Assembly (NCBI GenBank): GCA_944376125.1
Contig: CALWBQ010000014.1
Coordinates: forward strand, 1-44,281
DNA from: an uncultured Lachnospiraceae bacterium
GTDB lineage: Bacteria; Bacillota; Clostridia; Lachnospirales; Lachnospiraceae
Direction: 5' to 3'
DNA: 44,281 nt
In this document: positions 1 to 7,836 of the stretch, one piece after another
Layout of the letters: each line of letters opens with the position of its first letter
Position numbering within the stretch: the first letter of the stretch is position 1
Made by a program: the position numbers and the translations under genes
The notes under the pieces: generated by a model
Databases searched by the model: none
What the model was told of the DNA's origin: nothing
What the model saw: only the letters and a program-made list of their open reading frames with translations

Positions 1-46
1 TATGGTATTTTGGGTTAGTAGGCATATCTAATTATACCATGGATTG

Positions 47-76
47 CGGGCTCTTCGGAGTCCGTTTTCTGTTTTC
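47..76 (+). terminator. Rho-independent terminator with UUCG loop
   Basis: A 7-bp stem (47-53 with 58-64, one G·T pair) closes a TTCG tetraloop and is followed by a T-rich tract from 65. It probably ends a plus-strand transcript that begins left of the window. Just upstream, ATGGTAT (2-8) can pair with ATACCAT (34-40), so the end of a structured RNA cannot be excluded. Confidence 0.6.
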
Positions 77-82
77 AGGCAT

Positions 83-141
83 AAAAAAGGAGCCATTGCT
101 CCATAGATGATTACTCATCTATTTTGCGACAGCCCCTTTTT
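83..141. terminator. Multi-stem bidirectional terminator-like element
   Basis: An outer A-run/T-run stem (83-90 with 135-141) encloses two perfect hairpins: GGAGC/GCTCC (89-93, 98-102) and ATAGATGA/TCATCTAT (103-110, 115-122). T-runs follow the structure on both strands. It insulates the 4Fe-4S/hcp transcription unit from whatever lies to the left. Confidence 0.55.
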
Positions 142-162
142 CTTTTCACAGAATGTTTTTTC

Positions 163-204
163 GTTGTCATAGCAACATACATCCCGCAAAAAATTCGCTA
201 TACT
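163..204 (+). promoter_or_regulatory. Putative activator-dependent promoter of the 4Fe-4S/hcp operon
   Basis: A good -10 box TATACT lies at 199-204. The hexamer 17 bp upstream, CATACA at 176-181, is a poor -35. Immediately upstream is an imperfect palindrome, GTTG(N6)CAAC at 163-176, whose centre (169.5) falls about 41.5 bp before a start predicted near 211. That is the class II activation position of CRP/FNR-family proteins. HcpR, a CRP/FNR-family regulator, is known to control hcp genes in many anaerobes, so an HcpR-like activator is the natural candidate. Identity and binding are inferred. Confidence 0.4.
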
Positions 205-275
205 GACACCATCAGTATTGCAGACAACTTTTCCAAACAGTATTTCACAAACAGCATTTCAGGAGGAAACTTAAT

Positions 276-1001
276 ATGATCAGAAGAATTATCCAGATCG
301 ATGAAGAAAAATGTAATGGCTGCGGCCTGTGCGCCAAAGCCTGCCACGAAGGAGCCATCGGTATGGTTGACGGCAAAGCCAGACTCCTGCGGGACGACTA
401 CTGCGATGGCCTGGGAGACTGTCTCCCTGCTTGTCCCACCGGGGCTATAACATTTATTGAGAGAGAGGCCGCCGCCTATGACGAAGCTGCCGTTTTAGAA
501 CAGAAGAAGAAAAAAATGCAGTCTGAGGGCATGGTCCTCCCCTGCGGCTGCCCAGGCAGCCAATCCCGGCAGATCCAGCGCCCGGAATCCACACAGACTG
601 CAGCAGCCTGCGAACCGGAGCGCTCTAAAGCACCCTCCCGCCTTCGCCAGTGGCCGGTCCAGATCAAGCTGGCCCCGGTAAACGCTCCTTATTTCAATGA
701 TGCGCACCTGCTGGTTGCCGCCGACTGCACAGCCTACGCCTACGGCAGCTTTCACGAAGACTTTATCAAAGGGAAAATCACCCTGGTCGGCTGTCCCAAG
801 CTGGACTCTGTGGACTATTCCGAGAAGCTGACCGAGATTATCAAAAACAATGCTGTGAAAAGTCTTACCATTGTCCGAATGGAGGTACCCTGCTGCGGAG
901 GCATCGAGCATGCTGCCGTCGCTGCTCTGAAAAACAGCGGAAAGTTTATCCCGTGGCAGGTTGTCACCATCTCAACAGACGGAAGGATCTTAGATCGCTA
1001 A
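276..1001 (+). CDS. 4Fe-4S dicluster protein, probable electron-transfer partner of Hcp
   Basis: A 241-residue cytoplasmic protein. Its N-terminus is ferredoxin-like: C13-x2-C16-x2-C19-x3-C23 followed by C43-x5-C49-x3-C53-P, enough for two iron-sulfur clusters, the second with atypical spacing. A linker (about 65-130) contains a CGC motif and many Q, P and E residues. A C-terminal globular part (about 130-241) carries a CCGG motif and a GCPK motif. A strong AGGAGGA at 261-267 precedes the ATG. It ends 11 bp before hcp, so the two genes are surely co-transcribed. Such ferredoxin-like proteins are regularly encoded beside hcp in Clostridia and are thought to pass electrons to the hybrid cluster. 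That role is inferred from context and motifs. Confidence 0.8.
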   Translation: MIRRIIQIDEEKCNGCGLCAKACHEGAIGMVDGKARLLRDDYCDGLGDCLPACPTGAITFIEREAAAYDEAAVLEQKKKKMQSEGMVLPCGCPGSQSRQIQRPESTQTAAACEPERSKAPSRLRQWPVQIKLAPVNAPYFNDAHLLVAADCTAYAYGSFHEDFIKGKITLVGCPKLDSVDYSEKLTEIIKNNAVKSLTIVRMEVPCCGGIEHAAVAALKNSGKFIPWQVVTISTDGRILDR

Positions 1002-1012
1002 AGGAGGATTTT

Positions 1013-2608
1013 ATGACAGAGAGAACGATGTTTTGCTTTCAATGTGAACAGACTGCAGGCTGCAGCGGCTGCACCGCAAGAGCCGGAGTCTGCGGAAAAA
1101 CGGCTGAAGCTGCCCGCCTTCAGGATGAACTGACCGGCGCTCTGATTGGTCTCGCCCGGGCCTGCTGCCAAAATCCGAAAACTAGCCAGACCGACCGTCT
1201 GATTTTAGAAGGGCTCTTCGCCACCGTCACCAATGTTAATTTTGACGAGGACTCCCTACGCCTGCTGATCCGGCAGGTCCGGGCGGAGAAAGAGCGAATC
1301 GCCCCCGGCTGTGGAGCCTGCTCCGCCCGCTGCGGCAATACCGACGACTACGACGTGAACCGCATCTGGGACGCCCCTGAGGACATTCGCTCCCTAAAAT
1401 CTCTGATCCTCTTCGGTATCCGGGGCATGGCTGCTTACGCCTACCACGCTGCTGTCCTCGGTTATGAAAATGAGGAAGTAAACCAGTTCCTTTATAAAGC
1501 TCTCTACGCCCTGGCGGAGGACTGGGGGATGGATGAACTGCTCCCCATCGTCATGGAAACCGGGAAAGTGAATTTGGCCTGCATGGAGCTTCTGGATCAA
1601 GCAAATACGGAAACTTTCGGCGTGCCTCATCCAGTTCAGGTGCCTTTGACTGTTGAAAAAGGGCCCTTTATCGTGATCACCGGCCACGATCTTTTGGACC
1701 TGAAACTTTTGCTGGAACAGACTGCGGGAAAGGGCATCAATGTTTATACCCACGGGGAAATGCTTCCGGCCCATGCATACCCGGAATTAAAAAAATATCC
1801 TCATTTAAAGGGGAATTTCGGAACCGCCTGGCAGAATCAGCAGAAGGAATTTGCCGGCCTCCCAGCGCCTATTCTCTTTACCACCAACTGTCTGATGCCT
1901 GTAAAAGAGAGCTACGCCGACCGGGTCTTTACCACCGACGTGGTCTCCTATCCCGGTATGACACATATTGACAGCGATAAGGACTTCTCCCCTGTTATCG
2001 AAAAGGCCCTGGAGCTTGGCGGCTTTACAGAAGATAACGTCTTCTGCGGCATCAACGGCGGCACACAGGTGACCACCGGCTTTGGCCGCCATGCCGTTCT
2101 GGAAGCCTCCAGTCAGATCATAGACGGAGTCAAGTCCGGCGCCATCCGGCATTTCTTCTTGGTAGGCGGCTGCGACGGAGCGCGGCCCGGCAGAAATTAC
2201 TATACAGAATTTGTCAAAAAGGCGCCTGACGATACGGTGATCCTGACTCTGGCATGCGGGAAATACCGCTTCAACGACCTGGATCTTGGCAGCATCGGCA
2301 GCATCCCCCGTCTCCTGGACATGGGGCAGTGCAACGACGCTTACAGCGCCATCAAGGTTGCTCTGGCCCTGGCAGACGCCTTTCAGTGTTCCGTCAATGA
2401 GCTTCCCTTGACTATGGTTCTGTCCTGGTATGAGCAGAAGGCCGTCTGCATTCTTTTGACCCTGCTCTATCTGGGCATCCAGAATATCCGTCTGGGCCCC
2501 ACTCTCCCAGCTTTCCTCTCCCCAAATGTTCTCGGCTACCTGGCAGAGCATTTTCACATTGCCCCTGTCACCACGCCTGATGATGACCTGAAGGCAATTC
2601 TGGGATAA
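1013..2608 (+). CDS. hcp: Hydroxylamine reductase / hybrid cluster protein
   Basis: A 531-residue protein of the Hcp (prismane) family, which reduces hydroxylamine to ammonia in vitro and reduces NO to N2O during nitrosative stress. The N-terminal cluster ligands C8, C11, C20 and C27 are visible in the MFCFQCEQT...GVCGK signature. Later family motifs include an ITGHDLLDL segment, HGEMLPAHAYP, the TTNCLMPV cysteine motif and FLVGGCDGARPGRNYYTEF, which supply hybrid-cluster ligands. Length fits the family (about 530-550). I place the start at the ATG at 1013 because AAAGGAGG lies 5 bp upstream; a longer reading frame from 953 would overlap the preceding gene. It is the second gene of a two-gene operon and converges on the ABC exporter genes with only 24 bp between stop codons and no clear terminator. 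Confidence 0.95.
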   Translation: MTERTMFCFQCEQTAGCSGCTARAGVCGKTAEAARLQDELTGALIGLARACCQNPKTSQTDRLILEGLFATVTNVNFDEDSLRLLIRQVRAEKERIAPGCGACSARCGNTDDYDVNRIWDAPEDIRSLKSLILFGIRGMAAYAYHAAVLGYENEEVNQFLYKALYALAEDWGMDELLPIVMETGKVNLACMELLDQANTETFGVPHPVQVPLTVEKGPFIVITGHDLLDLKLLLEQTAGKGINVYTHGEMLPAHAYPELKKYPHLKGNFGTAWQNQQKEFAGLPAPILFTTNCLMPVKESYADRVFTTDVVSYPGMTHIDSDKDFSPVIEKALELGGFTEDNVFCGINGGTQVTTGFGRHAVLEASSQIIDGVKSGAIRHFFLVGGCDGARPGRNYYTEFVKKAPDDTVILTLACGKYRFNDLDLGSIGSIPRLLDMGQCNDAYSAIKVALALADAFQCSVNELPLTMVLSWYEQKAVCILLTLLYLGIQNIRLGPTLPAFLSPNVLGYLAEHFHIAPVTTPDDDLKAILG

Positions 2609-2632
2609 AGCCCGGAAAACCGACCTGTTTTT

Positions 2633-4450
2633 CTAGGTGGCCGCGCCGGCGTACTGGGTCATATACAGCTGGTAATACTTCCCCTGCTGAGCCAGAAGCT
2701 GGCCGTGGCTGCCACATTCCACAATTCTCCCCGAATCCATTACGACGATCAGATCCGAGTCCCTGATAGTGGAGAGGCGGTGCGCAATGACAATGCTTGT
2801 CCGGTTCTGCATCACCCTCTGCATGGCGTCCTGGATAGCCTTCTCTGTCCGGGTGTCCACGTTGGAGGTCGCCTCGTCCAGAATCAGGATTCTGGGATCC
2901 GCCGCAAACGCCCGGGCAATGGCTAGAAGCTGCCGCTGCCCCTGGCTGATGTTTTCTCCGGAGTCGGTCAGCAGTGTGTCATAGCCCTGAGGCAGCCCCT
3001 TTAACATGTCCTGGCACCGGCTCATCTCCATCGCCTGCTGCAGCTGGTCTTCCGTGGCCTCACTGTTTCCATACAGCAGGTTATGCCGGATGGTGCCGGA
3101 AAACAGAACTGTGTCCTGCAGGACAATGGCGATATGTCTGCGCAGGCTGTCCCGGGATATGTTCTGAATGTTCTGGCCGTTTATGCAGATCTCGCCGCTG
3201 TCTATGTCGTAAAACCGCATCAGCAGGTTGACAATAGTGGTCTTTCCGCTTCCGGTGGCCCCAACCAGGGCCACCTTTTTTCCTGACGGCACGGTCAGAG
3301 TGAAATCACGGATGACTGGATGACCCGGCTTATAGGAAAAATTAACATTCCGGAAGAACACAGTCTCGGCCTTCTCCTCCTCCATCTCCTCCCCGGAATG
3401 ATCCTCATTCTCTTCATCCAGAACAGCGAACACCCTCTCCGCCCCGGCAATCGCGGTCTGCAGCTGCCCATAGATCTGAGCGATCTCGTTGATCGGGCGG
3501 CTGAACTGCTTTGCGTAGACGATAAATGCTGAGATCACGCCCACGGAAATCAGGCCGTGGATGGAAAAATATCCGCCGAAAGCCGCGATGATGACAAAGC
3601 CGATGTTGCCGATGCAGTTCATGACTGGGCCCATGACGCCGCTGAACACATCGGTTTTAATCCCCGCCTTTGTCAGGGAATCCGCTGTCCTGCAGAACTC
3701 TTCGGCGGTGATCTCCTGATGGTTGTAGGCCACCACGGTCCGGTAGCCGGAGATCATCTCCTCCACTGTGCCGTTGAGCTGGCCCAGCAGCATCTGCCGC
3801 TTCCGGGAAAATTTGCGCACCTTCCCTGAGAGCACTTTGGTGGCCGCCAGGGTCAGAATCACCGCAGCACAGCTGAGCAAGGCCAGCTGCCAGCAGTACC
3901 ACAGCATCATCGCCACCGTTCCGATGATAGTCAGAACGCCGGAAAACAGCGATGGCAGAGACTGGGATATGGTGCTGGAAATATTCTCCACATCGTTGGT
4001 CATTCGGCTCATGATGTCCCCGTGGGAGTGGGTGTCCAGATACCGGACCGGTAAATCCACGATTTTTCCAAACAGCTCCTCCCTCAGCCTTTTTACGATG
4101 TTCTGGCTCAGCCTGGCGCTGATCAGGTTCTGGAGGAGCTGGCTCCCGCTGTACAGCAGATAGACCGCCAGCATAAAAAGGAGAGTCTGGGAAAAGCTGC
4201 CCTCCCTGGCCTCGGCGATGATGTCAATGGCATTGCTCTGAAGGCTGGGGGCATAGACGCCGCACAGGGTTCCAAACAGGACAGCCGCAAACATCCCGGC
4301 CACCATGACCTTTTCCCGGGCAAAATAGGAGGCAAGCCGCTTGAGAGCCGCACCTGCGTGATCCGCGTGCTGTACCTCCACAAACCGCTCATGGCGGTTC
4401 ATGCCGGGAATATTCCGCTCCTGAAGTTTCTGTTCACTCTGCTGGCTCAC
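2633..4450 (-). CDS. ABC exporter subunit, catalytic half of a heterodimer
   Basis: A 605-residue fused permease/ATPase. A six-helix ABC exporter transmembrane domain (about 35-350) precedes an ATPase domain with Walker A GATGSGKTT near residue 394, a degenerate signature ISQGQ, a canonical Walker B ending in LILDEATS, and an H-loop IAHRLST. The partner upstream has a degenerate Walker B and H-loop, so this subunit should supply the working catalytic glutamate. I choose the GTG at 4450, which has GGAGG about 9 bp upstream and overlaps the preceding gene by 17 bp; an ATG at 4459 is possible. The longer frame to 4648 only shadows the neighbour. It is the last gene of the MarR-exporter operon. 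Relatives (LmrCD, BmrCD, EfrAB) export drugs or lipids; the substrate here is unknown. Confidence 0.88.
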   Translation of the reverse strand: MSQQSEQKLQERNIPGMNRHERFVEVQHADHAGAALKRLASYFAREKVMVAGMFAAVLFGTLCGVYAPSLQSNAIDIIAEAREGSFSQTLLFMLAVYLLYSGSQLLQNLISARLSQNIVKRLREELFGKIVDLPVRYLDTHSHGDIMSRMTNDVENISSTISQSLPSLFSGVLTIIGTVAMMLWYCWQLALLSCAAVILTLAATKVLSGKVRKFSRKRQMLLGQLNGTVEEMISGYRTVVAYNHQEITAEEFCRTADSLTKAGIKTDVFSGVMGPVMNCIGNIGFVIIAAFGGYFSIHGLISVGVISAFIVYAKQFSRPINEIAQIYGQLQTAIAGAERVFAVLDEENEDHSGEEMEEEKAETVFFRNVNFSYKPGHPVIRDFTLTVPSGKKVALVGATGSGKTTIVNLLMRFYDIDSGEICINGQNIQNISRDSLRRHIAIVLQDTVLFSGTIRHNLLYGNSEATEDQLQQAMEMSRCQDMLKGLPQGYDTLLTDSGENISQGQRQLLAIARAFAADPRILILDEATSNVDTRTEKAIQDAMQRVMQNRTSIVIAHRLSTIRDSDLIVVMDSGRIVECGSHGQLLAQQGKYYQLYMTQYAGAAT

Positions 4451-6182
4451 GATCCTCATCCTCCTCTCCCACCTGCGAATGGTAAATATCCCGGTATACC
4501 TGGCAGGTCTGCAGAAGCTCCCGGTGGGAGCCGCAGGCGGCCACCCTCCCTTTTTCCAGCACCACAATCCTGTCGGCCCGGCGCACGGTGGCAATCCTCT
4601 GGGCCACAATGATCTTGGTGCTCTCAGGCCGCGCTTTCTCCAGGGCACTGTACAGGTCAGCCTCCGTCTTCAGATCCAGAGCGCTGGTGGAATCGTCAAA
4701 GACCAGAATTTCCGCCGGCTTCAGCACAGCCCTCGCAATGGAGATCCTCTGCTTTTGGCCCCCGGACAGGCTCGTCCCCCTCTCGGCCACAAGCGCCGAG
4801 TAGCCCTCTGGGGCCGCCAGGATAAAGCCGTCTGCCTGCGCCGCCGCGGCGGCAGCCTGTATCTCGCTCTCCGAAGCTCCCGGCGCTCCCCAGGCGATAT
4901 TTTCTCCGATCGTCATGCTGAACAGCTCGCTCTTCTGCAGGACCACCGCTACCTTCTCCCGCAGATCCCTCTGCCGGTATCTTCGCACATCCACGCCGTC
5001 CACCAGCACAGAGCCCTCCACGGCATCGTACAGCCTGGGGATCAGGTTCACCAGGGTGGTTTTCCCGCAGCCGGTGGCCCCCATAATAGCCACGGTTTCT
5101 CCCGGTTCTATCTTGAGATTGATATGCTCCAAAACCATCTGGCTGCTGCCGGGATAGGAAAACGAGACATCCCGGAACTCCACCTCGCCGCGAGCGTCTG
5201 TATCCCCATGGAAATCACCGTCTTTCAGACCGGGCTCACATCCCAGGATCTCCCTGACCCGCCCCCATGAGGCGATGCCCCTGGAGATATTCTGGAACAG
5301 CATGACCAGCATCAGGATCCCGTTGAGGAGCTGGGTGGTGTAGGTGATAGAGGCCATAATGGTTCCCGGCGTCGCCGTTCCGGTTCCCGCCTCCCGGGAA
5401 CCCACAAGCAGGATCGCCGCCACCACCAGATACATCAGCGCATTGATCACCGGGTTCATGAAAGCGAAGATCACCAGCACCTGCAGCTGGGTTTTGATCA
5501 GAGCGCAGTTGGCCTTCCCAAACCGCGCCTTCTCATAGAGCTCCCTCACACAGGCCTTGATGATCCGTATGCCGGAGATATCCTCCTGCATGACGGCATT
5601 GATGGCGTCCAGCTGGGCCTGGAGTCTGGCAAACAGCGGGTTGGCCTTTGCCATACAGAAGGCGAGGCAGCCTACAATCACCGGGAAAGCACACAGCACC
5701 ACCAGCCCAAAATCTCGGTTCAGGCGGAACATACAGTACATGCTGCCGAACATGAGCATGGAGGTGCGGATCATGCCGCGCATAAACTGGGACACAAAAT
5801 TCTGAACCTGGGTGATATCATTCGTCACCCTGGTCACCAGAGAACCTGTCCCGAAGGAATCCATCTGGGGGAAGGAGAAGGTCATAATCCTGCGAAAGCA
5901 GTCTTTCCGGATCTCATTTCCGATGTTCTGGCCGGATATGTGAACAAACACATTATTCAGAGAACCGCAGAGGCCGCCGAAAAGCACCAGGCCGATCATC
6001 ACAAGCCCCTTCTGCCAGATCAGGCTCAGGCTGTTCGCGCCGCCGGTGTTCAGCCCCAGCACGCCTTCATCCACGATCTGGCTCATGATCCCCGGCTGAA
6101 CCAGATCCATCGACACCTCGCCGACCATGAAAAGCCCCGCCAGGACAGCATATGGAAGGTACCGCTTTATGTATTTCCACAT
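4434..6182 (-). CDS. ABC exporter subunit with degenerate ATP site
   Basis: A 582-residue membrane transporter starting MWKYIKRYLP. The transmembrane domain spans about 10-320 and the ATPase domain about 335-575. The Walker A is GATGCGKT near residue 366 and the signature LSGGQKQRIS is canonical. The Walker B reads LVFDDST, with aspartate where the catalytic glutamate belongs, and the H-loop reads VAQRIAT, with glutamine in place of histidine. These changes are typical of the degenerate partner in heterodimeric exporters such as TM287/288 and BmrCD. Its start overlaps the MarR gene by 16 bp and its end overlaps the second subunit, so the three genes are translationally coupled. Multidrug export is a reasonable guess because of the MarR regulator. 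Confidence 0.88.
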   Translation of the reverse strand: MWKYIKRYLPYAVLAGLFMVGEVSMDLVQPGIMSQIVDEGVLGLNTGGANSLSLIWQKGLVMIGLVLFGGLCGSLNNVFVHISGQNIGNEIRKDCFRRIMTFSFPQMDSFGTGSLVTRVTNDITQVQNFVSQFMRGMIRTSMLMFGSMYCMFRLNRDFGLVVLCAFPVIVGCLAFCMAKANPLFARLQAQLDAINAVMQEDISGIRIIKACVRELYEKARFGKANCALIKTQLQVLVIFAFMNPVINALMYLVVAAILLVGSREAGTGTATPGTIMASITYTTQLLNGILMLVMLFQNISRGIASWGRVREILGCEPGLKDGDFHGDTDARGEVEFRDVSFSYPGSSQMVLEHINLKIEPGETVAIMGATGCGKTTLVNLIPRLYDAVEGSVLVDGVDVRRYRQRDLREKVAVVLQKSELFSMTIGENIAWGAPGASESEIQAAAAAAQADGFILAAPEGYSALVAERGTSLSGGQKQRISIARAVLKPAEILVFDDSTSALDLKTEADLYSALEKARPESTKIIVAQRIATVRRADRIVVLEKGRVAACGSHRELLQTCQVYRDIYHSQVGEEDEDREPAE

Positions 6183-6688
6183 TTCCCGTCCTCCTCTGCT
6201 TCCCGGGATTTTCCAGCGTGCCTGCGGCCTTTTTCTGCCCCCTGGTAGCGCCCTGCCCAGTCCTGGCTGAGCTTCTCCAGCAGGGACAGCAGATCCTGCT
6301 TCTCCTCCGCCGCCAGGCAGGAAAACATCTCCTCATGGCGCTGAATCCGCTGGGCCTTTGCCTCTGCCGCCCGCATTCTCCCCGTCTCTGTAAGGACGAT
6401 ATTCGCTGTCCTCTTGTCGCTCTCGCTGGGGGTGCGCGCAATACAGCCGGCATTCTCCAGCTTGGCGATCACCTCGCTGGCGGAACCCGGCTGTATCCCT
6501 AACCGCTCTGTAAGATCCCTCTGGGTAGTCTTTCCCCCCATTTCATTTAAAACAATCAGCACACGCTTTTGACTCCCCCTGCCCTCATACAGGGAATGCA
6601 TGGTGTGGCTCAGATCTCTCAGGCAGATAATCAGGCGCTGATTCACGTCAGCCATCCCCCAGTCTCCATTTTCTTCCAGTTTCTTCAT
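6167..6688 (-). CDS. MarR-family transcriptional regulator
   Basis: A 173-residue winged-helix regulator. The recognition region is visible as TQRDLTERLGIQPGSASEVIAKLENAGCIARTPSESDKRTANIVLTE.. (first half cited only as landmark: the helix-turn-helix covers about residues 55-80 and the wing follows to about 100), with the DKR wing motif typical of MarR. A lysine- and glutamate-rich tail ends the protein. It is the first gene of an operon with the two exporter subunits. The promoter upstream is bracketed by an inverted repeat, so autorepression relieved by a ligand of the exporter is the likely logic. The ligand is unknown. Confidence 0.88.
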   Translation of the reverse strand: MKKLEENGDWGMADVNQRLIICLRDLSHTMHSLYEGRGSQKRVLIVLNEMGGKTTQRDLTERLGIQPGSASEVIAKLENAGCIARTPSESDKRTANIVLTETGRMRAAEAKAQRIQRHEEMFSCLAAEEKQDLLSLLEKLSQDWAGRYQGAEKGRRHAGKSREAEEDGKCGNT

Positions 6689-6716
6689 GGCGCGAACTCC
6701 TCTCCAAAAATATCAT

Positions 6717-6762
6717 GGTACCTTGATAATATAGCTTATTTCAGCCATATTGTCAAGGTACC
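6717..6762 (-). promoter_or_regulatory. Promoter of the MarR-exporter operon inside a long inverted repeat
   Basis: The minus strand carries TTGACA (plus 6751-6756), exactly 17 bp, then TATATT (plus 6728-6733), a near-consensus promoter. Two arms of an inverted repeat, 6717-6732 and 6747-6762, match in 15 of 16 positions (GGTACCTTGAYAATAT) and cover both the -35 and the -10. Binding of the MarR-type product of the first gene here would block RNA polymerase. The boxes and repeat are seen; binding is inferred. Confidence 0.75.
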
Positions 6763-6786
6763 TTTATAAATTGGAGCAGTTCTCTG

Positions 6787-7836
6787 CTAACAGTTTGGTT
6801 TCAGCACAATTTTTACCACATCGCTGGTTCTGGTCAGGCGGATCGCCTCATTGATCTGAGACAGTGGCATCACCCGGCTGATAAACTGATCCGCCGGAAA
6901 ATCCTTGGAAACTGCCAGGTCAAAGGCGTTTTTGATGGCAGTCCCGTTGGAAGCATAGTGGCCGTAAATCCACAGATTATTGTAATGGATATGGTTTGTG
7001 TCCAGCTCAGTCAGGGCGCCCTTGGGGACGCCGCCGAAGAACACCACGATCCCTCCGGGCCTGGCCATAAAGATGCTCTGGGCCTGGGACGCTGTCGACG
7101 GGTTGGCGGAAATCACTTTATCTGCTCCTCTCCCTCCTGTCAGCTCTTTTATTTTCTGGATTGGATCCTCCTCACGGCTGTTGACGGTGTAATCAGCGCC
7201 GAACTCCCTGGCCTTTTTCAGGCGCTCACCGTTGATCTCCACCATAATGACTGTTTTTGCCCCTCTCATTTTGGACAGCCTGGCCAGAAAATATCCGATG
7301 GTTCCAGCCCCGATGATGACCACAATATCGTTTAATTTCACATTGATCTTCTCCAGGCACGTGTAGACAGAGGAGATCGGTTCACCCAGGGTGGCCTGTT
7401 CAAAGCTGATTCCCTCCGGGATCTTGAAGATATACCCGTGGTCCACCTGATTTTTTGGGATCGGCATATAGTCGGCAAATCCCCCCTGGGCGGATGCCGG
7501 CTTTTTCACCTCTGTGTTCTGACATGCCTCGCTGTGGCCGCTGATGCAGCTCTCGCACCGCATACAGTGGATCGCCGGGTGGATGAAAACCCTGTCCCCC
7601 ACAGACACTCTCGTTACCGTAGGATCTGCCTCCTCCACGTACCCTACCACTTCGTGGCCGTAAATATGGGGGTAAACTCCCTGCATGGAATCGCAGGAGA
7701 GATTGCGGATATCGGAGCCGCACAGGCCCACAGCCATCACCTTCAGGAGAAATCCCCCCGGCGGGCAGGCGGGCCTGTCCACCTCTTCATACCGCACATC
7801 ATTTGGCCCGTGCATGACCGCTGCCATCATCTTCAT
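6787..7836 (-). CDS. Zinc-dependent medium-chain alcohol dehydrogenase
   Basis: A 349-residue NAD(P)-dependent dehydrogenase of the sorbitol/threonine dehydrogenase type. Catalytic-zinc residues C39, H61 and E62 are present in GLCGSD and GHEVVG. Structural-zinc cysteines C91, C94, C97 and C105 are all kept. A Rossmann GAGTIG motif lies near residue 178. Expected chemistry is oxidation of a secondary alcohol of a sugar alcohol or sugar acid, or the reverse. The ATG at 7836 overlaps the stop of the PdxA2-like gene by 4 bp, so the two are coupled. It is the last gene of the long catabolic run led by the PRD regulator. Substrate is not deducible from sequence. Confidence 0.88.
   Translation of the reverse strand: MKMMAAVMHGPNDVRYEEVDRPACPPGGFLLKVMAVGLCGSDIRNLSCDSMQGVYPHIYGHEVVGYVEEADPTVTRVSVGDRVFIHPAIHCMRCESCISGHSEACQNTEVKKPASAQGGFADYMPIPKNQVDHGYIFKIPEGISFEQATLGEPISSVYTCLEKINVKLNDIVVIIGAGTIGYFLARLSKMRGAKTVIMVEINGERLKKAREFGADYTVNSREEDPIQKIKELTGGRGADKVISANPSTASQAQSIFMARPGGIVVFFGGVPKGALTELDTNHIHYNNLWIYGHYASNGTAIKNAFDLAVSKDFPADQFISRVMPLSQINEAIRLTRTSDVVKIVLKPNC

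Noticed and set aside
1..64. tRNA or 5S rRNA 3' end at the left edge
   Set aside because: No CCA end, T-loop sequence or 5S signature is present; only a terminator hairpin is supported.
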